A DNA stretch of 64,000 nucleotides, from contig NZ_JALKII010000003.1 of assembly GCF_023051175.1 (NCBI RefSeq), positions 248,001-312,000 of the forward strand, given 5' to 3'. Made by a program: the position numbers and the translations under genes. Below are positions 17,373-25,690 of the stretch, piece by piece; within the stretch, counting starts at the first letter, position 1, and the number at the start of each line of letters is the position of its first letter. The notes under the pieces were generated by a model that worked only from the letters and a program-made list of their open reading frames with translations, did no database searches and was not told the DNA's origin. The DNA is from Alcanivorax quisquiliarum (GTDB taxonomy: Bacteria; Pseudomonadota; Gammaproteobacteria; Pseudomonadales; Alcanivoracaceae).

Positions 17373-18740
17373 TCAGATATGTTCCAGCGCCTCTGCCAGT
17401 GTCGAGACAGCAATCACCTGCATGCCCGCTATCGGCGTGCGCGGCTGATTCGCCTTGCCGATGATCGCCTTGCGAAAGCCATGCTTGGCAGCTTCTGACA
17501 AGCGCTCCTGGCCCTGCGGCACGGGGCGTATTTCGCCGGACAAGCCCACCTCGCCAAACACGACAAGCTCACGCGGCAAGGCGCGGTCGCGGAAGCTCGA
17601 CACAATCGCCAGCAGCAACGCCAGATCAGCGCCGGTTTCCATCACCTTGACGCCGCCGACCACGTTGGCAAACACATCCTGATCACCTACCTGAATACCA
17701 CCGTGGCGATGCAGCACCGCCAGCAGCATCGCCAGCCGGTTCTGTTCAAGCCCCACGCAGACCCGACGCGGGTTGCCGAAATGGCTCTGATCGACCAGCG
17801 CCTGCAATTCCACCAGCAGCGGGCGCGTGCCCTCCCAGACGACCGTCACCAGCGAGCCGGAGGCAATATCGTCGGCGCGATTGAGAAAAATCGCCGACGG
17901 GTTTTTCACCTCTTTCAGGCCCTCTTGCGTCATCGCAAACACGCCAAGTTCATTGACCGCGCCAAAACGATTCTTCAGCCCGCGCAATGTGCGAAAACGG
18001 GAATCTGTCGAGCCCTCCAGCATCAGCGAACAATCAATCATATGCTCCAGCACTTTCGGGCCGGCCAACGTACCATCCTTGGTAACGTGCCCCACCAGCA
18101 GCAACACCGTGCCGGTCTGTTTCGCGAAGCGGGTCAGCGCAGCGGCGGATTCGCGCACCTGCGCAACAGACCCCGGTGCCGATTGCAGTGCAGTCAGATA
18201 CATCACCTGGATCGAATCGATCACCAGAATCTTCGGGCGCTCCTTGCGCGCCAGATCAAGAATCCGCTCCACATCTGTTTCTGCGGCAAGTTTGAGCTGA
18301 TCACGCGGCAGTTGCAGCCGCTCGGCGCGCATCGCCACCTGCGCGGGTGACTCTTCGCCAGTGATATAAAGACAGGGGTGCTGCGCCGCCAGGCGGCACA
18401 AAGTCTGCAACAGCAAGGTGGATTTACCGGCGCCGGGATGGCCACCGATCAAGATAGCCGAGCCCGGCACCAGGCCGCCGCCGAGCACCCGATCAAGCTC
18501 CGCCGTGCCGGTGGCGATGCGCGGCGTTTCAGTCAGCTCGATCTGATCCAGCCGCTGCACATCCGCCAGCTCACCGGTATACCCGCTGCGGCCGCTACTG
18601 GCCGCCCGCGCCGGCGTGGCCGGATCGATCACAAATTCACTGAGCGTGTTCCAGGCAGCACAGGCGCTGCACTGCCCCTGCCATTTGGGGTGATCGGCAC
18701 CGCATTCATTGCAGACAAACGCTGTTTTACGCTTCGCCAT
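17373..18740 (-). CDS. radA: DNA repair protein RadA
   Basis: RecA-related ATPase that promotes branch migration in recombinational repair. Order of parts: N-terminal zinc finger C-N-E-C-G then C-S-A-C (residues ~9-30), RecA-like ATPase with Walker A G-G-H-P-G-A-G-K-S-T near residue 95, L-Y-I-T-G-E-E-S, the RadA-specific L-K-N-R-F-G motif (around 255), and a C-terminal Lon-protease-like domain with D-L-A-L-L-L-A-I-V-S-S. 455 residues is the normal length. Leftward, downstream of alr with a 155-base gap. Confidence 0.97.
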   Translation of the reverse strand: MAKRKTAFVCNECGADHPKWQGQCSACAAWNTLSEFVIDPATPARAASSGRSGYTGELADVQRLDQIELTETPRIATGTAELDRVLGGGLVPGSAILIGGHPGAGKSTLLLQTLCRLAAQHPCLYITGEESPAQVAMRAERLQLPRDQLKLAAETDVERILDLARKERPKILVIDSIQVMYLTALQSAPGSVAQVRESAAALTRFAKQTGTVLLLVGHVTKDGTLAGPKVLEHMIDCSLMLEGSTDSRFRTLRGLKNRFGAVNELGVFAMTQEGLKEVKNPSAIFLNRADDIASGSLVTVVWEGTRPLLVELQALVDQSHFGNPRRVCVGLEQNRLAMLLAVLHRHGGIQVGDQDVFANVVGGVKVMETGADLALLLAIVSSFRDRALPRELVVFGEVGLSGEIRPVPQGQERLSEAAKHGFRKAIIGKANQPRTPIAGMQVIAVSTLAEALEHI

Positions 18741-18895
18741 TGCTCATCCTCAGAACAACCCCGTCAGGTGGCGCCATCCGCCATGCCCGGAGCGGCGCGG
18801 ATAGCCGATCCCCAAGCCTGCCGGCATCTTTATTTGCGGCAGACCGGAGCCTGCAGCCAGCGCACTTCGCAACGGGGAAGTGCTGCCGGGGAAAA

Positions 18896-19972
18896 TCAGA
18901 TCACCACCCGCCGCACACGCGGCGTCACCTGACAGAACAATTCATAGCTGATGGTGCCGCAGGCAGCGGCCACTTCGTCCACACTGACCAGGTCGCCCCA
19001 CAATTCCACCTCATCGCCCGGCTCCGCAGCGGGAATATCGGTCACGTCCACGGTCAGCATATCCATCGACACGCGGCCCGCCAGGCCGGTGCGTATGCCG
19101 TTGACTGCCACTGGCGTGCCGTTCGGCGCATGACGCGGGTAGCCATCGCCATAGCCGATCGCGACCACGCCGATCCGGCTCGGCCGCGAGGCACGCCAGG
19201 TGGCGCCATAGCCGACCGCATCACCGGCCGGCACCTCGTTGACGGCAATCAGGCGCGCACTGAGGCGCTGCGTGACAGCCAACCCCAACGAGGCAGCGGA
19301 CTGGTTTAACAGAGGCGAGCCGCCATACAGCATGATGCCGGGGCGCACCAGCGCACCATGGCTGTCGGGGTAGCGATACAGGCCGGCGGAATTGGCCGCG
19401 CTGAATGCCAGGCCATGGGCATCGGCCAGCCTGCGCAACGATGCCAGCTGCTGCGCGCTTTGCGTATCCTGCGGCATGTCGGCGCAGGCAAAATGGCTCA
19501 TCACGCCCGCCAGCCTCACCTGCGGCAAGGCGCGCAGGCGCGCAATTGCTGCCGCGCACTGGTGCACCGGCAAACCCAGCCGGTGCATGCCGGAATCCAC
19601 CTTCAGCCAGACGGTGACAACCGCCGGCAGCCGCGTGCGCTCCAGCAGCTCGATCTGCCAGCCGCTGTGTACCACGAGCTGGATATCCGCTGCGCTGGCG
19701 GCGAGCAGCTCCTGCTGATCGAAGCATCCCTCTACCAGCAGCAGCGGTGCCTTGATGCCGGCCTCGCGCAGCGCTTGCGCCTCTTCCATCAGGGCCACGC
19801 CAAAGCCATCCACTTCGGGCCGAAGCGCGCTGGCAGCCCAGCTCAGGCCGTGGCCGTAAGCATTGGCTTTCACCATGGCGAACATGGCGGCACGGCCCGC
19901 CAGCTGCCGCGCCTTGCGGGCATTGGCGATCAGCGCCGGAGCACGCAGCTCAAGCAGGGTATTGCGTGTCAT
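18896..19972 (-). CDS. alr: alanine racemase
   Basis: PLP enzyme interconverting L- and D-alanine for peptidoglycan. The PLP lysine is in A-M-V-K-A-N-A-Y-G-H-G (near residue 34); the catalytic tyrosine lies in V-G-Y-G-A-T-W (near 250). Also seen: K-V-D-S-G-M-H-R-L-G, R-P-G-I-M-L-Y-G and R-V-S-M-D-M-L-T-V-D. 358 residues fits. Downstream of dnaB in the same direction with a ~33-base gap, the common dnaB-alr arrangement. Confidence 0.97.
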   Translation of the reverse strand: MTRNTLLELRAPALIANARKARQLAGRAAMFAMVKANAYGHGLSWAASALRPEVDGFGVALMEEAQALREAGIKAPLLLVEGCFDQQELLAASAADIQLVVHSGWQIELLERTRLPAVVTVWLKVDSGMHRLGLPVHQCAAAIARLRALPQVRLAGVMSHFACADMPQDTQSAQQLASLRRLADAHGLAFSAANSAGLYRYPDSHGALVRPGIMLYGGSPLLNQSAASLGLAVTQRLSARLIAVNEVPAGDAVGYGATWRASRPSRIGVVAIGYGDGYPRHAPNGTPVAVNGIRTGLAGRVSMDMLTVDVTDIPAAEPGDEVELWGDLVSVDEVAAACGTISYELFCQVTPRVRRVVI

Positions 19973-20005
19973 GCGTGGGCAGCTCCGTCGCGCTGCGGAG
20001 GCAGG

Positions 20006-21394
20006 TTATTCACCGGCATATTCCTGATAATACTCCGGCGCCAGGTCATCAAAGCGGGTGAACTCGCCCCGGAATGCCAGCCGCACGGTGCCGATGGGCC
20101 CGTTCCGCTGTTTGCCGATGATGATCTCGGCAATGCCCTTTTCTTGCGTGTCCTTGTTATACACTTCGTCGCGATACAGGAAGATGATCAGATCCGCATC
20201 CTGTTCGATAGCGCCGGATTCTCGCAAGTCAGACATCACCGGGCGCTTGTTCGGCCGCTGTTCCAGCGAGCGGTTCAGCTGCGAGAGCGCCACCACCGGC
20301 ACGTTGAGTTCTTTCGCCAGGCCCTTCAAGGAGCGGGAAATCTCGGAGATTTCGTTCACCCGGTTGTCACTGCCGGGTACCTGCATCAGTTGCAGGTAGT
20401 CCACCATGATCAGGCCCAGCTCACCGCCACATTCCCGTGCCACACGGCGGGCGCGGGCGCGCATTTCCAGCGGCGACAAGCCGCCGGTGTCATCAATGAA
20501 CAGTTTGCGCTCGGAAAGCATTTGAATAGCGGAGCTGATCCGTGGCCAGTCGTCCGGATCAAGCCGGCCGGAGCGCACGTTCTGCTGATGAATACGCCCC
20601 AGCGACGACAACATCCGCATCACCAGGCTTTCGCCAGGCATCTCCATGGAGAACACCAGCACCGGCTTGTTACCGTGAATGGCCACGTGCTCGCACAAGT
20701 TCATGGCGAAGGTGGTTTTCCCCATCGACGGCCGGGCCGCCACCACCACCATATCGGACGGTTGCAGCCCGGAGGTCATTTTGTCGAGCTCATCAAAGCC
20801 GGTGGAGAGGCCCGTCACCGCGCTCTTGTTGCGGTACAGTTCGTCGATCCTGTCCACGGTGCTTTTCAGCAGCGCCTTGATATCCCGTGGCCCGGTGCCT
20901 TTCTGCTGCTGCTCGGCGATTTCGAAGATAGCGGATTCCGCGCTATCAAGAATCTCGGCGCTGGTGGCCCCCTCGGGCCGAAAGGCTTTGTCCGCAGTTT
21001 TCTGCGAGATATTGATCAGCTGCCGAAGAATCGAGCGCTCCCGCACGATATCGGCGTAAGCGGAAATATTGGCCGCGCTGGGCGTGTTGCGCGTCAGCTC
21101 GGCCAGATAGGTGCCGCCGCCGGCGTTTTCCAGCTGGCCCAGCTGCTCCAGCGCTTCCGCCACCGTTACCATGTCGCGGGGCTGATCCTGCTCCGCCAGT
21201 TGTGCCATCACGCGAAAGATCAGCCGATGGTCCTTGCGGTAAAAATCGGGCTCGCTGACCCGCTCCGCCACCTGATCCCAGGCGTCGTTATTGATCATCA
21301 AGCCGCCAAGAATGGCCTGCTCGGCCTCAATGGAATTGGGCGGCAGGCGCAGGGCTTCCGGCAAATGCGGGTCAAGTTGGGACATATCGTTCAT
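20006..21394 (-). CDS. dnaB: replicative DNA helicase DnaB
   Basis: Hexameric 5'-3' helicase at the replication fork. N-terminal domain begins P-P-N-S-I-E-A-E-Q-A-I-L-G-G-L; the RecA-like C-terminal domain has Walker A A-R-P-S-M-G-K-T-T, F-S-M-E-M, L-I-M-V-D-Y-L-Q-L-M and the arginine-finger region. No intein interrupts it. The start at 21394 (M-N-D-M-S-Q-L) yields 462 residues; the longer frame to 21535 gives non-family sequence, and an ATG at 21385 is an alternative. It is divergent from cfa, with 212 bases between them. The priB gene of this window encodes another primosome component. Confidence 0.97.
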   Translation of the reverse strand: MNDMSQLDPHLPEALRLPPNSIEAEQAILGGLMINNDAWDQVAERVSEPDFYRKDHRLIFRVMAQLAEQDQPRDMVTVAEALEQLGQLENAGGGTYLAELTRNTPSAANISAYADIVRERSILRQLINISQKTADKAFRPEGATSAEILDSAESAIFEIAEQQQKGTGPRDIKALLKSTVDRIDELYRNKSAVTGLSTGFDELDKMTSGLQPSDMVVVAARPSMGKTTFAMNLCEHVAIHGNKPVLVFSMEMPGESLVMRMLSSLGRIHQQNVRSGRLDPDDWPRISSAIQMLSERKLFIDDTGGLSPLEMRARARRVARECGGELGLIMVDYLQLMQVPGSDNRVNEISEISRSLKGLAKELNVPVVALSQLNRSLEQRPNKRPVMSDLRESGAIEQDADLIIFLYRDEVYNKDTQEKGIAEIIIGKQRNGPIGTVRLAFRGEFTRFDDLAPEYYQEYAGE

Positions 21395-21606
21395 CTGAGG
21401 ACGTGCCTGGGTGATATCAGCAAGGTGGCGGAGAGTATGCCACAGCCGTACCCGCCCCGTATCACCGGCGCGGCGCGTCCGGCGTGCTGCACAGTTGTAT
21501 AAGAATGTTAAAGCGCTTGCCAATGGGCGCGGCACTTCTCACATTGGGGTGTGATTTGGCTATGCATCTGCCTGGATTCCATCGGGTCGCCACCCAGGGA
21601 GGAAAC

Positions 21607-22800
21607 ATGTCGAGCATTTCGCCGTTGACCGAACACCGCCGCAGCCGCTCCCCAGCGGCGACGCAACCGGCGCCAGCTCCGGTTCCCCGCTGGCTGCCAC
21701 ACTCGCTCCAGCGCCTGCTGGAACGGGCCGATATCCGCATCAATGGCAGCCGGCCCTGGGACCCGCAAGTGCATGATCGCCGTTTCTGGCGCCGGGTGGC
21801 GATGCACCGCTCCCTGGGCCTGGGCGAATCCTATATGGATGGCTGGTGGGATTGTCAGGCACTGGATGAGTTCATTCGCCGCCTGCTGGTGCACGGCGGC
21901 ACGCAGGAAAGCCACTCCCGCTGGCAGCACATCACGCAATGGCTCTGGCAAGCGCTGATCAATCGGCAAAGCCTGCGCCGGGCACCGAAAGTGGCGCACC
22001 AGCACTACGACCTCGGCAACGATCTGTTCACGCGCATGCTCGATCCGACCATGAGCTACAGCTGCGGTTACTGGCGCCACGCCGACAGCCTGGCCGCCGC
22101 CCAGACCGCCAAACTGGATCTGATCTGCCGCAAGTTGCAGCTGGAACCGGGCATGACGTTGCTGGATATCGGCTGTGGCTGGGGCGGGCTGCTGCACCAC
22201 GCCGCCACCCATTACGGCATCAAGGGGCTCGGCGTGACGCTGTCTTCGGAACAGGCCGGTTTTGCCAGAGAGCGCTGCCAGGGCCTGCCGGTCGAGATCA
22301 GCCTGACGGATTACCGCACTTTGACCGGCCAGTTCGATCGCATCGTCTCCGTGGGGATGTTCGAACATGTCGGCCGGCGCAACTATCGCACTTACTTTGA
22401 TGCGGTACACCGGCTGCTGGCCGCGGACGGCCTCACCCTGCTGCACACGATCGGCACCAATCACTCATCCAGCGGCCACGATGCCTGGATTGATCGCTAT
22501 ATCTTCCCCAATGGCGAGCTGCCCTCCGTGGGGCAGATTGCCGCTGCTTCGGAAGCGGCCTTCATCACCGAGGACATGCACAACTTCGGCACCGACTATG
22601 CGCGCACTCTGCGCGCCTGGGATACCAATTTCCGCCACCGCTGGCCCGAGATCGCTGCGGCCTATGATGAGCGCTTCTATCGCATGTGGCGCTATTATCT
22701 GAATTGCTGCGCCGGCGCCTTTGAGGCACGAGACATTCAGTTATGGCAGTGGGTGTTCAGCCCCACCAGCAGGCGGCAGTCTTATCTCAGCAGCCGCTGA
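21607..22800 (+). CDS. cfa: cyclopropane-fatty-acyl-phospholipid synthase
   Basis: Transfers a methylene from S-adenosylmethionine to unsaturated acyl chains of membrane phospholipids. Signature parts: H-Y-D-L-G-N-D-L-F, M-S-Y-S-C-G-Y-W, SAM-binding L-L-D-I-G-C-G-W-G-G (near residue 185), S-V-G-M-F-E-H-V-G, Y-I-F-P-N-G-E-L-P and the final W-Q-W-V-F. The N-terminal domain is R-I-N-G-S-R-P-W-D-P-Q-V-H. ATG at 21607 is preceded by GGGAGGA at 5 bases, an excellent ribosome-binding site, giving 397 residues, near the 382 of E. coli. The gene is monocistronic and bounded by a strong terminator. Confidence 0.95.
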   Translation: MSSISPLTEHRRSRSPAATQPAPAPVPRWLPHSLQRLLERADIRINGSRPWDPQVHDRRFWRRVAMHRSLGLGESYMDGWWDCQALDEFIRRLLVHGGTQESHSRWQHITQWLWQALINRQSLRRAPKVAHQHYDLGNDLFTRMLDPTMSYSCGYWRHADSLAAAQTAKLDLICRKLQLEPGMTLLDIGCGWGGLLHHAATHYGIKGLGVTLSSEQAGFARERCQGLPVEISLTDYRTLTGQFDRIVSVGMFEHVGRRNYRTYFDAVHRLLAADGLTLLHTIGTNHSSSGHDAWIDRYIFPNGELPSVGQIAAASEAAFITEDMHNFGTDYARTLRAWDTNFRHRWPEIAAAYDERFYRMWRYYLNCCAGAFEARDIQLWQWVFSPTSRRQSYLSSR

Positions 22801-22827
22801 ACGCTGGCCGGTCGTGCAGCCGAAACG

Positions 22828-22853
22828 AAAAACGCCCCGATCGGGGCGTTTTT
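22828..22853. terminator. bidirectional terminator between cfa and rplI
   Basis: A perfect 26-bp palindrome: A5, an 8-bp GC arm, its complement, T5. It lies between convergent cfa and rplI and can serve both. Confidence 0.95.
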
Positions 22854-22885
22854 CTTGACCTTCAATGCAACTATTGCAGCAGCAA

Positions 22886-23338
22886 TCAGGCTTCCGAGAC
22901 CACCACCACCTTGATCGTGGTAGTCACTTCGGCGTGCAGTTGCAGGTCGATCTCGAACTCGCCGGTGTTGCGCAGCGCACCGTTCGGCAATTTGACCTCT
23001 GCCTTTTCAACGGTCACGCCGGTCTGGGCGGTGATGGCGTCGGCGATGTCGCGTGTGCCGATCGAACCGAACAGCTTGCCTTCATCACCGGCTTTGGCAC
23101 CGATGGTGACCTGCGCTTCGGCCAGCTGCTCCACGCGAGCATTGGCAGCGGCCAGCGCTTCCTCAGCCTGCTGTTGCAGCTCGGCGCGGCGCTCTTCCAC
23201 CACAGCCAGATTCTCTTTTGTGGCGGGCAGCGCCTTGCCTTGCGGAATCAGGAAGTTGCGGCCATAACCAGCGCGCACTTCCACCACGGCACCCAGATCG
23301 CCCAGGTTCTTGATCTTGTCGAGCAGAATGACTTGCAT
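22886..23338 (-). CDS. rplI: 50S ribosomal protein bL9
   Basis: Large-subunit protein with two globular domains joined by a long helix. N-terminus [16 protein letters not shown] and V-R[10 protein letters not shown] are diagnostic; the connecting helix (residues ~45-75) is glutamate/alanine rich; the C-terminal domain has [11 protein letters not shown]. 150 residues is standard. Last gene of rpsF-priB-rpsR-rplI. Confidence 0.98.
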   Translation of the reverse strand: MQVILLDKIKNLGDLGAVVEVRAGYGRNFLIPQGKALPATKENLAVVEERRAELQQQAEEALAAANARVEQLAEAQVTIGAKAGDEGKLFGSIGTRDIADAITAQTGVTVEKAEVKLPNGALRNTGEFEIDLQLHAEVTTTIKVVVVSEA

Positions 23339-23359
23339 GATCTCTTACCTCGCTCCGGC

Positions 23360-23590
23360 TCAGTTGTCGTGGGTGTCGCTGTACGGCAGCAGTGCCAGAT
23401 AGCGCGCCTGTTTGATGGCCTGAGCCAGCTGACGCTGGTAGCGCGCACTGGTGCCAGTGATGCGGCTCGGGACAATCTTGCCGGTTTCGGTGATGTAGGC
23501 TTTCAGGGTGTCCAGATCCTTGTAATCGATCCGGGTAACACCTTCCGCTGTGAAGCGGCAGAACTTGCGACGGCGAAAGAAACGGGCCAT
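23360..23590 (-). CDS. rpsR: 30S ribosomal protein bS18
   Basis: Small-subunit protein that pairs with bS6 on the platform. [29 protein letters not shown] and Q-L-A[14 protein letters not shown] are all present; 76 residues. I start at 23590 because the longer frame adds an unrelated leader; GGAGA lies 6-8 bases upstream. It follows priB after 20 bases. Confidence 0.98.
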   Translation of the reverse strand: MARFFRRRKFCRFTAEGVTRIDYKDLDTLKAYITETGKIVPSRITGTSARYQRQLAQAIKQARYLALLPYSDTHDN

Positions 23591-23610
23591 TGGAAATCTC
23601 CTGGAATTTG

Positions 23611-23928
23611 TCAGTCGAAGCATTCAAACCGGGTAGCGTGTAGCTGCAATCTGTCGCGCGCCTCACCCCTGAAACCTGCCCGGGCGAGAAAACCCTGCAC
23701 CAGGATTCTCTGCCCTTCGGCCAGCTGCCTGCTCTGGCTTACTAGCGCCTCCCCGACAAGCATCACGGCCATACGGGCCTGTACTTCGCGTGGAGCGCCA
23801 CCTTCTTCCTGCCGGGAGCGATGTTCGAGCCAGAGTCGTCTGGTCGGTGCCCCGGCGGGCGTCAGGCGTATCGTTTCAAGGGAATGGATGACGCCGGTCA
23901 GCTCGCAATGATTACGCTCAGGCCCCAG
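23611..23928 (-). CDS. priB: primosomal replication protein N (PriB), apparent CTG start
   Basis: OB-fold single-stranded-DNA-binding protein that loads PriA/DnaT at stalled forks. The frame ends at the TGA at 23611 and reads [50 protein letters not shown] and L-Q-L-H-A. These match E. coli PriB segments (L-S-G-T-V, F-V-L-E-H-R-S-V-Q-E-E, C-Q-M-P-V-I-V, V-Q-G-F-I). Its position between rpsF and rpsR is the classical one. No ATG, GTG or TTG exists before the conserved region. A CTG at 23928 lies 9 bases after GGAGG (inside the rpsF 3' end) and gives 105 residues, one more than E. coli. It overlaps rpsF by 11 bases. The family call is strong; the start codon is inference. Confidence 0.87.
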   Translation of the reverse strand: MGPERNHCELTGVIHSLETIRLTPAGAPTRRLWLEHRSRQEEGGAPREVQARMAVMLVGEALVSQSRQLAEGQRILVQGFLARAGFRGEARDRLQLHATRFECFD

Positions 23929-24265
23929 CGGTTGCTTCCTCCCGGTTGTCCGACTTGGCCAGCGGCGAAGGCTCGGTAACAGCCTCGTCGCGGCGCAGTA
24001 CCGCGTTACGGATCACGGCGTCGTTGAAGCGGAAGGTATTTTCCAGCTCCGCAAGCGTCTCGCCGTCGCACTCGATGTTCATCAGAACATAGTGCGCCTT
24101 GTGGATCTTGTTGATCGGGTAGGCCAGCTGGCGGCGGCCCCAGTCTTCAAGACGGTGGATGGCGCCTTTGGCTTCCGTGATCATCGCGGTATAGCGCTCG
24201 ATCATGGCAGGCACCTGCTCGCTCTGGTCCGGGTGAACCAGAAACACGATTTCGTAATGACGCAT
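23918..24265 (-). CDS. rpsF: 30S ribosomal protein bS6
   Basis: Small-subunit platform protein that binds bS18. [15 protein letters not shown], the [14 protein letters not shown] strand-helix, H-Y-V-L-M-N-I-E and F-R-F-N-D-A-V-I-R are typical. 115 residues, with an acidic tail of variable length as in other gammaproteobacteria. Start at 24265 with AAGGAG upstream. First gene of the ribosomal operon; the ribosome-binding site of priB lies inside its last codons. Confidence 0.98.
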   Translation of the reverse strand: MRHYEIVFLVHPDQSEQVPAMIERYTAMITEAKGAIHRLEDWGRRQLAYPINKIHKAHYVLMNIECDGETLAELENTFRFNDAVIRNAVLRRDEAVTEPSPLAKSDNREEATAGA

Positions 24266-24289
24266 TATCAGCTCCTTACGGATTGGGCA

Positions 24290-24312
24290 GCCTCCCGCAC
24301 CAGCGGTGAGGC
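24290..24312 (-). promoter_or_regulatory. bulged stem-loop in the rpsF leader (possible S6:S18 site)
   Basis: Just upstream of the rpsF ribosome-binding site the leader can fold into GCCTC-A-CCGC / GCGG-GAGGC with a 4-base loop. Many bacteria autoregulate this operon through a CCG-bearing hairpin bound by the bS6:bS18 complex. The match is by position and a CCG; I cannot test it against the known consensus. Confidence 0.3.
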
Positions 24313-24533
24313 AAGGAGTCCCCGTGCACGCCTGCAAAAACGCAGAGCCGGGCTCGGGAAGGGGCGCGATTCTACCGCATCAGCCGCCCCGGGCACAAGC
24401 AACCGCCAATATCGCCGCTGGCCCCACGCTGATTGCCTCCGTACGCCTTGCGGCTTATTCTCAGAGGCCGCACCACCTGCCGTATGGCAAGGCGCGACCA
24501 ACATGCACAACAAGAACAAAACGGGGACACCCC

Positions 24534-25247
24534 ATGTTGAAGCATCTGGCGGCACTGTCCGCTGCACTCTCTATAGCACTGCCCGCCGCAACGGCCGCTA
24601 CGTTCCTGAGCCTTGCCAGCCCTGTCGCGGCAAGCCCCGTCGTTACAGCAAGCAACGCCTGCACGCCGCCAATGCTGCCAGAGCGGCCCGAGCTTGAGCA
24701 TTATCAGGATTACAGCGCTTTCATTGCCGACATCATGACCTTCAAACGGCTGGAAGCAGAGCTGCACAACCATCCGGCCAAGTGCACCCCCGTCGAACAC
24801 GACGAGCCGGCTCGCCACCATGAAAACCTGGGCGACGCCGTGGCCAGCGCCCGCCAGCAGCCACGCTTTGATTATCAACGCCACGCCACATGGTATGACC
24901 GCAGCACCTCGCAGAGCTTCGTCTTGCAGCGCCTGAACCCAAACGAGCTTGCAGACGAGCGCCTGCACGCCGGCCCACCGGCCGCGCAGCGTTTGCTGCC
25001 TCGCGCCGCACTGGTGCGGCTGCCGCCGGATTGGCGCCAGGCTCGCCACGCCGATGATCAGGAGTTGCGCCGGGACCACGAAGCCCGGCGTGTCGAGGCG
25101 AGCAGCGATAACGCCGGCCTGAAGCTGGTGCAGCGCAACGAGAACCTGGTGCTGTTTTACGACCACAACAGCGCGCTGGTACGGGTGCGGGGCGACGTCT
25201 ACGTCAGCTCGGGGCGCTGCGTCGCAAACTGTCGCGTGGTCGAGTAA
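24534..25247 (+). CDS. secreted protein of unknown function, paralogue of next gene
   Basis: A 237-residue protein I do not recognise. The ATG at 24534 follows GGGGACA and begins a signal-peptide-like stretch (M-L-K-H-L-A-A-L, then A-L-P-A-A-T-A-A). The mature part is charged, histidine and arginine rich, without membrane helices. Two segments recur in the following gene: a helical stretch near E-H-Y-Q-D-Y-S-A-F-I-A-D-I with a nearby L-E-A-E-L, and Y-D-R-S-T-S-Q-S-F-V-L. The C-terminus has two cysteines (S-S-G-R-C-V-A-N-C) that could form a disulfide in the periplasm. It is 14 bases upstream of its paralogue, so the two probably form an operon that converges on rlmB. Confidence 0.7.
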   Translation: MLKHLAALSAALSIALPAATAATFLSLASPVAASPVVTASNACTPPMLPERPELEHYQDYSAFIADIMTFKRLEAELHNHPAKCTPVEHDEPARHHENLGDAVASARQQPRFDYQRHATWYDRSTSQSFVLQRLNPNELADERLHAGPPAAQRLLPRAALVRLPPDWRQARHADDQELRRDHEARRVEASSDNAGLKLVQRNENLVLFYDHNSALVRVRGDVYVSSGRCVANCRVVE

Positions 25248-25261
25248 CAGGGCCCGCAGCC

Positions 25262-25690
25262 GTGAAACATCTGCTGGCGAGTTGCCTGGCGCTGGGCCTG
25301 AGCCTGCACTGCCCCGCGGACAGCACACCGGCACCGGAAGATTTCCTGCCGCCGCGACCGCAGTTGGCGCTATACAACAGTGAACATGCGTTCGTGGCGG
25401 CACTGCTTGCCTGGCAGCGAGAGCGCGATGCGGTGGCGGAAAAGATCGCACAGGGTGAGCTTGCCCCACCACCCGCGCCGCCACCCGACGACGACTGGCA
25501 CAAGGTCAACGGCCCGGAAGATATCGATAGCGCGCTGGAAAAAGCCGCCGGATTTCAGCAACCGCACTATCGCGAGCGCTACCGTTTCAACCGCAGCACC
25601 CATGTGAGCTTTCCGCTGCCTGCGCTGCCGCTGGAGCAGATGGCAGCGCAGGCAGCCGGGCCAGCAGCAGGCGAAGATCAGGCGCGCTGA
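25262..25690 (+). CDS. small secreted protein of unknown function, paralogue of preceding gene
   Basis: A 142-residue protein starting M-K-H-L-L-A-S-C-L-A-L-G-L-S-L-H-C, a signal peptide whose cysteine near residue 17 could even be a lipobox, although the surrounding residues are a poor match. The middle has a proline run. It shares with the gene before it the pattern L-Y-N-S-E-H-A-F-V-A-A-L and the segment R-F-N-R-S-T-H-V-S-F-P-L. It overlaps the 3' end of the opposing rlmB by 13 bases. No family is recognised; an envelope role is inference from the leader alone. Confidence 0.68.
   Translation: MKHLLASCLALGLSLHCPADSTPAPEDFLPPRPQLALYNSEHAFVAALLAWQRERDAVAEKIAQGELAPPPAPPPDDDWHKVNGPEDIDSALEKAAGFQQPHYRERYRFNRSTHVSFPLPALPLEQMAAQAAGPAAGEDQAR

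Noticed and set aside
19358-21502. Rightward 714-codon open frame opposite alr and dnaB.
   Set aside because: Crosses two genuine genes in antisense; no family motif.
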